Positions 1 through 8,200 of a DNA stretch of 8,936 nt are shown piece after piece (position 1 is the stretch's first letter; each line of letters starts with the position of its first letter). A program made the translations under genes and the position numbers. The DNA comes from Bacteroidetes/Chlorobi group bacterium ChocPot_Mid (GTDB lineage: Bacteria; Bacteroidota; Ignavibacteria; Kapaibacteriales; UBA2268). The stretch spans positions 1-8,936 of the forward strand of contig RCNQ01000234.1 of assembly GCA_003731675.1 (NCBI GenBank). Reading direction: 5' to 3'. A model generated the notes under the pieces. That model had not been told where the DNA came from and did not search any database. It saw only the letters and a list, made by a program, of their open reading frames with translations.

Positions 1-177
1 TACATCTACCCCAAGTTTAATCTTTTTTACTGAAGGTGTAATAGTTCCATCTGCAAAAAGCTCATTGAAAGAAACCAATAAAACAAAATGAGCCAAAAAA
101 AATAGTTGTTGATAAAAATATCTTTTATATAACTTAACTTCCGTATGGTTTTTGCAAATATTTTTTTGCTGATTCAT
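1..177 (-). CDS. Partial gene of unknown function, N-terminus with signal peptide
   Basis: An open frame of 59 codons runs from an ATG at 177-175 to the left edge without a stop, so only the N-terminus is present. I translate a basic stretch (K15, K18, R19), a hydrophobic core at about residues 25-42 (LFFLAHFVLLVSFNELFA) and then DGTITPSVKKIKLGVDV. This reads as a Sec signal peptide with likely cleavage after A42, so the product is probably periplasmic or outer-membrane. The ATG lies inside the preceding TPR gene in another frame, giving a 44-bp overlap (134-177) that suggests co-transcription and translational coupling. The n-region from this ATG is rather long; a TTG at 96-94 is the alternative start, but it would remove the basic residues. 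The visible part is too short to name a family. The signal-peptide shape makes a real gene likely, but the start is uncertain. Confidence 0.55.
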   Translation of the reverse strand, partial: MNQQKNICKNHTEVKLYKRYFYQQLFFLAHFVLLVSFNELFADGTITPSVKKIKLGVDV

Positions 178-1306
178 GTGAACCGTCATAATCTTTCCAT
201 TTCAAAATTTTTTCGTATTGTTTGATAGCATATTTTCGCTTACCCTGCAAATCCAGAATTCTTCCTATATACAAATTAGTCTTTACCATAAATCCCGAAG
301 GTCCATCTTTATCCACAGCACGACAAGCTTCATCACATTTATACAAATACTTTAAAGCTGTTTCATAATCCTGCTTTCTCATTAGTGTAAGCCCAACATA
401 ATATAGTGCTTCCCTTGATGTTAACCTGTCGTAACCAATTTCTCTGGTTATACACTTTTTTAGTATCTCCCTCCATAATTCTTCAGCTTTATCCTGATAT
501 TCCCAACCATTGGTTGTGTATGCTCTTGCAAGGTATCTTTGGAAAAAAGGATTCTTAGGATATGTAAATGCCAAATCCTCTGCCATGGTCAAAGCTTCAG
601 GGAAATTTTCCTCAAACTGATAATATATCTGAAGCAATACTTCTTTAGCTTCAATTGATGCATACCTGGCATATTTCGCTGCTGAACGCAACTGTAAGAT
701 TCCTATTCTCTTGTCACCTTTTGGGAAAAAAGCAGTCAATGGCTTTAATGCAGGATATTGCTCTGAAAAAGCTACAACGAAGTAATTATAAATACCAGTA
801 CCCAATTGAATATCGTGATTTCCGGGTGCAAGTTTCCAGCATTCTGTCAATATCTCATAACCCTTTCTACCATCATTGGCAACATTCATATAATTTTGTC
901 GTATGGCGTGAAATCTTCCCCTGTATCCATAAGCTCCACCCAAGAAAAACAAAGCTGTAATATCTACAATATTTGTATCAAGTCTTGCTTCACATAATTC
1001 AATAACTTTATCAATCTTCTTTAAAAATAAGTTATCATATTTTTCTGTTTCTCTGAACAGTCTTATCTTCCACCATTCCACCATTGCATCAAGAAAATAA
1101 CCTGCCGGATTATCTGGATTCATTTCAATAACCTTCTTAAAGCATACCGATGCTGAATCAAATTCGATATTATAAACATGAAATGTCCCCTTTTTTATCA
1201 GGCTGTCTGCTTCGGTATGCATTACAGCCCACTGGGAATACAAACTTGGAGTAAAAGTTATCAATCCCAATAATAATAAACCTGCTATATTCAATTTTTT
1301 CTTCAT
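134..1306 (-). CDS. Secreted tetratricopeptide-repeat protein
   Basis: A 390-residue protein starting at an ATG (1306-1304). Residues 1-24 form a clear Sec signal peptide (MKKK, a leucine-rich core, then SLYS before Q25), so it acts in the periplasm or at the envelope. The rest is helical with TPR-like units: about 43-70 (FDSASVCFKKVIEMNPDNP), a degenerate middle, and clearer C-terminal repeats containing REALYYVGLTLMRKQDYETA and KTNLYIGRILDLQGKRKYAI. The central segment with GIYNYF, a proline-containing stretch, then FFPKGDKRIGILQLRSAAKYA resembles the GxYNY...GDkxxGLxxL pattern that I associate with Iml2/TTC39-like TPR proteins and their bacterial relatives; this comparison is from memory. 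No catalytic motif is visible, so a scaffold or interaction role is inferred. It is divergent from the kinase gene and overlaps the next minus-strand gene at its 3' end. No exact TAnnTTTG box was found upstream on its strand. Confidence 0.9.
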   Translation of the reverse strand: MKKKLNIAGLLLLGLITFTPSLYSQWAVMHTEADSLIKKGTFHVYNIEFDSASVCFKKVIEMNPDNPAGYFLDAMVEWWKIRLFRETEKYDNLFLKKIDKVIELCEARLDTNIVDITALFFLGGAYGYRGRFHAIRQNYMNVANDGRKGYEILTECWKLAPGNHDIQLGTGIYNYFVVAFSEQYPALKPLTAFFPKGDKRIGILQLRSAAKYARYASIEAKEVLLQIYYQFEENFPEALTMAEDLAFTYPKNPFFQRYLARAYTTNGWEYQDKAEELWREILKKCITREIGYDRLTSREALYYVGLTLMRKQDYETALKYLYKCDEACRAVDKDGPSGFMVKTNLYIGRILDLQGKRKYAIKQYEKILKWKDYDGSHESAKKYLQKPYGS

Positions 1307-1497
1307 CAGTCAAATCAATTAATTTCTAAAACATTAGCAACGAAACAATTTAAAAAATGGTGTTAATCTATTCTGAAAATTTTTAATTCATTAACAAAGT
1401 CTGTTCTATTATTCATAAATTAATTCTTTTTTGTCGCTATTTTGTTATTTTTGTGTTTTCAGTTTATTAATTGGTTAAAAATAACGTGGATTTTAAT
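1307..1497. other. Divergent intergenic region
   Basis: This AT-rich 191-bp stretch separates the start of the minus-strand TPR gene from the chosen start of the plus-strand kinase gene and must carry promoters for both directions. The plus side has one exact match to the Bacteroidota -7 consensus (listed separately). I see no exact counterpart (CAAAnnTA on this strand) for the minus gene. A weak inverted repeat, GTTAAT at 1362-1367 and ATTAAC at 1390-1395, lies in the middle and is too short and AT-rich to call an operator. Confidence 0.6.
1446..1453 (+). promoter_or_regulatory. Putative -7 promoter box (TATTTTTG) for the kinase gene
   Basis: TATTTTTG matches the Bacteroidota primary-sigma -7 consensus TAnnTTTG exactly. 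Transcription would start near 1459-1461, leaving a leader of about 40 nt before the ATG at 1498 but only about 10 nt before the alternative TTG at 1471. No TTTG at the usual -33 spacing is present; the nearest (1430-1433) is only 12 bp upstream. T-rich DNA can give this match by chance. Confidence 0.4.
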
Positions 1498-3531
1498 ATG
1501 AGAAGATTAATTTTTATCCTTTTTCTGGCTTTGATTTATACTGAAACTATGTCAATTGAAAAAATTGATTCTCTCGAAAATTTACTAAAAAATAATTTGA
1601 CATACTCAGAAAAATTGAATGTTTACTTTGAGCTAATTGATACTTATTTAGATACAGACATCCAAAAATCTTTTGAATTAATAAAAAAAATCGAAAAAAC
1701 TATAAAGAGCAGTGACTCAAAAGCAAAATTACAGTTGCAACTTTTCACAGGTATAGCTTACGGGAAATCAGGAGAATTTGACAAATCCAATTCAATTTTC
1801 AATGAGGTAATTAATCAATCAAAAAAATTAAATACTGAAGAATTTTTGGCAAGGACATATCTCAATATGGGCTTGAATTATTTACGTGTAGGCTTTATTG
1901 ATAAAGCTACTGACAATATTAACCTTGCTGAAAAATATGCTAAAAAATATAACAATATTAATATTCTTGCTTTCATCAATATCGGTCAGGGATTAATTAT
2001 GAGAGCCAAAGATAAATGTGATGAATCCATTAAATATTTCTTTTCAGCTGAAAAATACTTTAAGTCAAAAAATGATTTGGATAATTTAGCAACAGTATAT
2101 GTAAATCTTTCTTCTTGTTTGGCAAAAAGCAATTTGGACGAAGGAATGAAGTATTTGATTGAATCTATAAAAATAAACGAAAAACTTAATAAGCTTTCTA
2201 ACTTGGCTATATCATATCATAATCTTGGGGCATTATATTTTGAAAAAAAGGATTATCAGGAATCAATTAAATGGCTCGAAAAATCTCTTGAGATTAAACA
2301 AAAAATGAATAATCAAATAGGTATAGCTACCACATGTCTTGCTATAGGTGAAGTATATTTTTCTATCAAAAATTATGGTAAAGCACAAAAATATCTAAAC
2401 GATGCATTGAAAATTCTTGAGCCATCTCAATCCTTGTCTCTACTTATGAATACATACCAAATGTTAGATTCTTTGAATCAGAAAACAAAGAATTATAAAA
2501 AAGCTCATGAATATTTAAACAGATATTATGAAATTCAAAATAAATTGAATGAAGTCGAAAAGTCGAAAGTTGTTGAAAATTTAAATATGAAATATGAAAT
2601 TGCAAATAAAGAAAAAGAAAATGCCCAATTAAAAAGGAAATACGACAAGCAATACTATATATCCACAATTGTAATTATTGCCGCAGGATTTATTGCTTTA
2701 CTTAGCGTCATGCTGTTTATTAAAAACCGTAATAAAAAGAAAACTAATAAATTACTTACCTTAAATAAAAATATTATTGAAGCAAAAAATGCAGAGTTAG
2801 CTAATTTGAACGAAGAATTAAGCCTTATAAATGATAAATTAAAAGAGAGTAACTTACAAAAAGACAAGTTTTTTTCGATAGTTTCCCACGACCTGAGGAG
2901 TCCTGTCTCTTCAATGTATCAACTGATTGAACTCATGGTCAGGGATTATAAAAATATGACAGAAGAAGATAAAATCGAATCCCTCGAATGTATTCAATAC
3001 AGTGCAAAAAACACTTTTGACTTAATACAAAACCTACTTACATGGTCAAGGTCTCAGTTAAACAAGATAGAATTTAATCCACAATTGGTTAACGCCTTTG
3101 ATATGGTAGCACTGACTATAAGTTTTATCAAACCTGTTGCTGATGCAAAAGGTATATCCATTATTAATAAAGTTGATACGAAAGAGGAAATTTTAATTGA
3201 TAAGGAAATGATAAGCACTGTTGTTAGAAACTTGGTTTCCAATTCAATAAAATTTACAAATCCAGGTGGTAAGATTACAATCAATATTGAAAATAGTGAT
3301 AATAACAATAAAATCTTTTCTGTAAAAGATACTGGAGTAGGTATTCCTGATAAAATTGCGGAAACTCTCTTTGTAATAGGTAGTACAATATCTACATTAG
3401 GTACAAATGACGAACAGGGGACAGGACTTGGTCTGTTATTATGCAAAGAATTTGTCGAAAAGCACAATGGTAAAATATGGCTTGAATCTGAAGTCGGCAA
3501 AGGGACTACTTTTTACTTTACTGTTAATTAA
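1498..3531 (+). CDS. TPR-containing sensor histidine kinase
   Basis: A 677-residue transmembrane sensor kinase. From the N-terminus: a signal peptide (MRRLIFILFLALIY, residues 1-18); a periplasmic TPR sensor at about 75-360 with repeats roughly 40 residues apart, e.g. AISYHNLGALYFEKKDYQES; a charged coiled coil; one membrane helix at about 387-408; a cytoplasmic coiled coil at 410-455; and the kinase core. Kinase motifs are intact: H-box SHDLRSP with phospho-acceptor H464, N-box NLVSNSIKFT (N582), G1 box DTGVGIP (D611) and G2 box GTGLGL (641-646). It should autophosphorylate H464 and pass phosphate to a response regulator. It has no HAMP, PAS or receiver domain, and no regulator gene is in the window. 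I prefer the ATG at 1498 over the in-frame TTG at 1471 because it puts the signal peptide at the very N-terminus and leaves a normal leader after the promoter box. The M16 gene follows after 18 bp, so the two are probably one operon. The signal sensed is unknown. Confidence 0.95.
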   Translation: MRRLIFILFLALIYTETMSIEKIDSLENLLKNNLTYSEKLNVYFELIDTYLDTDIQKSFELIKKIEKTIKSSDSKAKLQLQLFTGIAYGKSGEFDKSNSIFNEVINQSKKLNTEEFLARTYLNMGLNYLRVGFIDKATDNINLAEKYAKKYNNINILAFINIGQGLIMRAKDKCDESIKYFFSAEKYFKSKNDLDNLATVYVNLSSCLAKSNLDEGMKYLIESIKINEKLNKLSNLAISYHNLGALYFEKKDYQESIKWLEKSLEIKQKMNNQIGIATTCLAIGEVYFSIKNYGKAQKYLNDALKILEPSQSLSLLMNTYQMLDSLNQKTKNYKKAHEYLNRYYEIQNKLNEVEKSKVVENLNMKYEIANKEKENAQLKRKYDKQYYISTIVIIAAGFIALLSVMLFIKNRNKKKTNKLLTLNKNIIEAKNAELANLNEELSLINDKLKESNLQKDKFFSIVSHDLRSPVSSMYQLIELMVRDYKNMTEEDKIESLECIQYSAKNTFDLIQNLLTWSRSQLNKIEFNPQLVNAFDMVALTISFIKPVADAKGISIINKVDTKEEILIDKEMISTVVRNLVSNSIKFTNPGGKITINIENSDNNNKIFSVKDTGVGIPDKIAETLFVIGSTISTLGTNDEQGTGLGLLLCKEFVEKHNGKIWLESEVGKGTTFYFTVN

Positions 3532-3549
3532 CTTATAAATAACAAAAAA

Positions 3550-4863
3550 ATGATAAATAAAATTCCATTAAACAGCAATATTCCTGAATTTACTTTTCCA
3601 AAGTATGAAAAAATTATTTTAAATGACAGAATCACTATTTATACATTAGAGGATTTCTCACAGATTTTAACTGATTTCACTGTAATATTTTCTGTTGGTG
3701 CTTACAAATATAATCAACCGGGATTATCATTTTTCAGTTCAAAAATGTTAGCCAAAGGCACTCGGAAAAAATCCGGAACACAGATTTCTGAAGACTTTGA
3801 CCGATTGGGAGCAACATTAAACATCTCAGCTGATTGGGACTGCACAAGAGTCGGTTTTACTTGCTTAAATCATCATACAGTCAAATGTATGGATTATCTT
3901 ATTGATTGTATATTTAATTCTGTTTTTAAAAAAGATGAAATAGAAAGATTGAAAGTCAAACATCTGGCAGATATTGAACAGGAAAAATCTGATGCATCAT
4001 ACTTAGCAGGTATTTATCTGAAAAAAAGTATTTTCAAAAAACATCCATACGGACAACCTTTGATTGGAGATAATACTTCAATCAAAAATCTTTCAGCAAA
4101 TGATTGCTTAGATTGGTATGATGATTTACTTAAATCTGCAAAAATTAATATTATAATTTCCGGTAATTTCAATAAGGATGAAATAATTAAAAAAGTCATC
4201 AGATATTTTAAATTCCCAAAAGGGAATTCGGCTGATGATATGCAAAGCTACTACAACAAAGAATTAGATTCAAAAATTATTATCAGACACAAGCCAAATA
4301 AACAAACTAACTTAAGAATTGGAAAATTCGCAATTGAGAGAACTTCTCCGGATTTTCCAGCATTCCAATTTGTAAACACTGTACTCGGTGGTTTTTTTCT
4401 TTCAAGATTAAATAGATTATTAAGAGAAAAATTAGGTTATACATACGGTATATCCTCCTATATAGATGCAAAAAAATTAGCAAGTCTGTTCTTAATTTCT
4501 TCAAGTCTGAAAATGGAAGCAACCAGTGATGCAATTAAAAGAATCATTGACCAATTAAATATTATTGGGAGGAAAAAAATTAATCAGGATGAGTTTCTTC
4601 TCGCCAGGCAATATTTTATCGGCACTTTCATTAGAAGTCTGGAAACTACAAGGCAGGTTGCTTCATTAATAAAGAGTCAGGTTATCTTCAATCTGAAAGA
4701 TGATTACTATGATGATTTTTATAAAAAAATCAAAAATTTGACTGTTGATAATGTCTTCGATGTGCAAAAAAAATACTTTAACTCACGAAATCTAATTATT
4801 TGTGCTGTTGGAGATAAAAAAAATCTTGAACATCAATTAAAAGATTTCCCAGGATTTTATTAA
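3550..4863 (+). CDS. M16-family peptidase homologue, probably non-catalytic
   Basis: A 437-residue protein of the length usual for a single M16B (processing-peptidase-like) chain. The family framework is clear: GLSFFSSKMLAKGT at 58-71 aligns with the GLAHFLEHMLFKGT zinc motif, KKHPYGQPLIGD is at about 163-174, and LNRLLREKLGYTYG at 289-302 carries the R/Y pair (R294, Y301) typical of the second domain. The three key residues of HxxEH are replaced: the first His by F61, Glu by S64 and the second His by K65. It therefore should not bind catalytic zinc. Such degenerate chains normally pair with an active M16 subunit, in the manner of mitochondrial processing peptidase; no active partner lies in the window. 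There is no signal peptide, so a cytoplasmic location is inferred. The ATG follows an A-rich leader 18 bp after the kinase stop, consistent with co-transcription. Confidence 0.92.
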   Translation: MINKIPLNSNIPEFTFPKYEKIILNDRITIYTLEDFSQILTDFTVIFSVGAYKYNQPGLSFFSSKMLAKGTRKKSGTQISEDFDRLGATLNISADWDCTRVGFTCLNHHTVKCMDYLIDCIFNSVFKKDEIERLKVKHLADIEQEKSDASYLAGIYLKKSIFKKHPYGQPLIGDNTSIKNLSANDCLDWYDDLLKSAKINIIISGNFNKDEIIKKVIRYFKFPKGNSADDMQSYYNKELDSKIIIRHKPNKQTNLRIGKFAIERTSPDFPAFQFVNTVLGGFFLSRLNRLLREKLGYTYGISSYIDAKKLASLFLISSSLKMEATSDAIKRIIDQLNIIGRKKINQDEFLLARQYFIGTFIRSLETTRQVASLIKSQVIFNLKDDYYDDFYKKIKNLTVDNVFDVQKKYFNSRNLIICAVGDKKNLEHQLKDFPGFY

Positions 4864-5237
4864 AAACTAATCATTAATTCATATTATCCTGAAATGTGTG
4901 GATATTAGTTTACAGTTGTTATAAAAATTCCTTTAAAATCATTGAATTTTATAAAATTTCACATTTTACTAAAAGTTTTTTTACAATTTATATATATTGT
5001 AACACGTTTTGGTATATTATTGGATATATAATTTAAAATATTTATTGAAAAATTGAATATTTTATATTGTAGGAATTGAATGTTATTATTTAATTATTTA
5101 AAGGATTTATATAGAAAACTTCTACTTCGTTTTTTGTAATAAAATAAAAGTTAATTATAACTATGTTTTGAAATTACTTCCAGTTATTTAAAAAGGGAGT
5201 TAAATTTTTATTATTTGATAAATAAGCAAGAATAATT
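4864..5237. other. AT-rich 374-bp intergenic region before sprA
   Basis: No convincing gene lies here. It contains, in order: an 8-bp inverted repeat, AAACTAAT (4864-4871) with ATTAGTTT (4904-4911), enclosing a small TATCC/GGATA hairpin (4885-4889, 4900-4904); two AAAAT...ATTTT mini-hairpins (4935-4950, 4953-4967) followed by seven T at 4976-4982, which could end the kinase/M16 transcript; and a 22-bp dyad (listed separately). A promoter for sprA is expected. I found no exact TAnnTTTG, only near-matches with one extra base at 5162-5170 (TATGTTTTG) and 5209-5217 (TATTATTTG). A purine stretch, AAAAAGGGAG, at 5189-5198 is too far from the sprA start to be its ribosome binding site. Confidence 0.6.
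4981..5002. repeat. 22-bp dyad TTACAAT-N8-ATTGTAA, operator-like
   Basis: The perfect 7-bp arms TTACAAT (4981-4987) and ATTGTAA (4996-5002) flank eight A/T bases. The geometry fits a homodimeric DNA-binding protein site between the M16 gene and sprA. It lies about 235 bp upstream of the sprA start and follows a T-run directly, so it could instead form part of a terminator. In DNA this AT-rich, a chance dyad is possible. Confidence 0.4.
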
Positions 5238-8200
5238 TTGAGTAGAAGTTCGGGAAAATCTGGTAAATCAAAATCTAAGATTCTAAATTTTAGATGGTTT
5301 CTTGTTGGCTTTGCTGTCATGATGCTTCTTTTGATGCAGGGTATCGGCAAACCTTCAATTCCAGTTTTTACTACACCAAGCTTTTTTCAGTCATTGCTTC
5401 TTTTTAACTCTCCATTTTGGGTAATGTTCGGTTTGCCATCACCATTTGATACATTCAGTTCTGATTCCACTGAATCAGATGTATCCATTTTGAATCGTAA
5501 TAATATTTATCGTTTTTCAGATAAACACCCGAGAACAATTACAAATTTCAAATACAGACCGAAAGGCATTTATGATGAAACCTGGGTGGATACAAGTGGG
5601 AATGTTGCTGTAAACAAACTCTTTCTCGATTCATTTCTCTTGAACTATCCTTTTGAAATGAGTATAGATGATTACCTCGAAATCAGAAAAAAACAAATTC
5701 AGGGTAAAATGTGGGATAGTCTTCTTGCAAGGTATGACCTCAAACAAGCTCTAAGTGGTGGTGATTTAGCCCGCTTGATTAGTCAGTCAACAGGTTTGTC
5801 AATCCCTGTACCTCCTAATCCTGTTATAGGTTTATTCGGAAAACCACAAATCAATATAAATGTAAGTGGTGAAGTTAACCTCAAAGTAGGGTGGAGATGG
5901 GATACTCAGAATCTTGGTACCGTTTCTGCATTTGGACAAACTCAATCTACTCCAATTTTTAGTCAGGATATCAGGGTCAATGTTTCTGGAGGTATTGGCG
6001 ATAAACTTAAGATAAAAACTGATTGGAATACACGTCGTCAATTTGAATTTGACAATAAATTCAAAGTAGGTTATGAGGGTGAAGATGACGAAATAATCAA
6101 ATTGATTGAAGTCGGCAATGTTTCACTTCCAATTCCTTCAACATTAATTGGTGGAGGTGAAGCACTTTTCGGTGTTCGCTCCGATTTCCAGTTCGGTCCA
6201 TTATACCTTAAAACAATTTTCTCCCAGAGGAGAGGCGAAAGAAAATTCATCAATGTTACGGGTGGTTCAAGCTCAATGCCCTTCGAAATACGCGCCTATG
6301 ATTATGCAAAAAACCATTTTTTTGTTGATGAAGTTTATAAACCCATCTATAAAGATTATTTCCACGACAAAAACGGCAATGTTTTACCTACACCAATTGT
6401 ACCTAACACAGACTCTGCAAAATTTTACAGAATTAAAGAAATTGAAGTATGGGAATCTACAAATGATATTAAAAAAGGTGCCGTTTCTGCTGTGGGAGTT
6501 GCTTATGCTGATTTACATCGGATTCAAACATTGCAAGGTCAAAAATATTCTAATGCAATGAAATCAACACCGATTGAAGCAGGAAAAGTAGAAAGAGGAT
6601 ATTTCCTGAAACTTGACTCAACAAGATACAAGGTTGATTTAAACTTAGGTACTTTACACATCTTGAGTATCCGTAATGATAAATTTTATGCTGTATCCTA
6701 CCGTATTGAAGGGGCAAATAACTCTACTGAATCTGATGACTGGTACTACGGCACTCTAAGTTCTCAGGTAAATGAAAAAGATACTGTTATATTGAAACTT
6801 ATTACACGCCCAAATATGCAACCCGGTTTCAGAACACTTTGGGACAGACAAATGAAAAACATTTACTCGATAAATGCTTCTTCAATTGATATTGCAGGTA
6901 CAAAAATTGGTATTTGGTACATTAACCAAAACAATGATTCCAGCGATGTTTTACCAGGTGCTCCTGACAAACTCGTTACAATTTTTGGAGTTGACCAGGT
7001 TAATACAAGCGGTTCACCTCCACCAGACGGTTTATTTGATTTAAGATATCCTTTCTTCAATGCTGAGTATGGAGAAATTACTTTCCCAAGTGTCCGTCCT
7101 TTCGACGAAGGGCTTGCTGATTACTTTAAAAAAATTGGTGCTCCTGAATTAGCTTCGCAATACAGCTATTCTGATATCTACGATACAACTGATGCTGTCG
7201 CCAGAAGGAATACTTCGAAGGATAGATTTATAATTTCCGGAGAAGTTTCAGGAAGAGCAACAAACAGAATCTCCTTAGGTGCTTACAATCTTGCACCTAA
7301 TAGCGTAAAAGTAACATTAGACGGTGTCCCTTTGAGAGAATATGAAGATTATGTAATTGACTATTACGCAGGGCAGTTAACCTTGAGGAATCCAAGAGCA
7401 AGTCTGCCAAATGCAAACCTCAAAGTTGAATATGAAGCCAGAGATGTTTTTAATATTTCAACAAGAACACTTGCAGGAATCAGAGGAGATTACCAGCTAC
7501 TCAAAAAGCGTGGTGTAGATTCCAAATTGGGATTCACAATAATGCATTATGACCAATCTGCACTCATTGACAGAGTCAGATTAGGTGAAGAACCAGTCTC
7601 GAATACAATGATTGGATTTGATGGTAATCTCGATATGGATGCTCCTTGGTTAACAAAAGCTCTTGATTGGCTACCATTCTATGACACTAAAGTTCCTTCA
7701 ACTTTCCAATTACGAAGTGAATGGGCTTTGACACTTCCTGAACCAAATAAAAGAAAATCAGAGGTTGCTTCCGACAACAATGAACCTGTTGTGTATATTG
7801 ATGATTTTGAGGGTGCCCAGAAGTACATCCCGTTAGGCTTAACAGCCGCTCAGTGGACTCACAGTTCACAGCCGGTTGATAGTTCGATTGGATTGACTGA
7901 TACAATACGTGCTAACTATCGAGGAAAAGCTTTTTGGTATCAGTACTTTATCCCAAGAATTCCGATTAAGGAAGTATATCCAAACAAAGATGTACCTGCA
8001 GGTCGTTCAAACTTAAGTCCTCTTTTCATAGACTTCGATGCAGATATGCGTGGTATTTATAATAAAAATCCATTGTTCTTAGATACAGTTAATCAAAAAT
8101 TTAATCCGACTGCAGATATTACTTGGCCTAAAGCTCCCGAGAACAGAGAAAAAATATGGGGGGGAATGACAAGATTATTTTCATCATTCAATACAAATTT

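Noticed and set aside
655..997. Two plus-strand frames opposite the TPR gene
   Set aside because: Antisense shadows of the well-supported minus-strand TPR protein; composition is not protein-like.
1362..1395. GTTAAT...ATTAAC inverted repeat in the divergent promoter region
   Set aside because: Six-base arms 22 bp apart in AT-rich DNA are expected by chance.
3054..3500. 148-residue minus-strand frame opposite the kinase domain
   Set aside because: It lies wholly over the conserved kinase motifs of the plus-strand gene and has no recognisable protein features; it is a shadow frame.
4864..4911. Inverted repeat AAACTAAT/ATTAGTTT after the M16 gene as an intrinsic terminator
   Set aside because: The stem is AT-only apart from one pair, the loop is 32 bases, and no T-run follows directly, so it was noted within the intergenic entry but not called a terminator.
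5080..5139. A 19-codon frame (MLLFNYLKDLYRKLLLRFL) upstream of sprA with an AGGA-like sequence before its ATG
   Set aside because: It is very short, lies in DNA where such frames arise by chance, and this group relies little on Shine-Dalgarno sequences; there is no independent sign of coding.
6148..6561. 137-residue plus-strand frame inside sprA
   Set aside because: It sits in a different frame over a well-conserved SprA segment and looks like noise.
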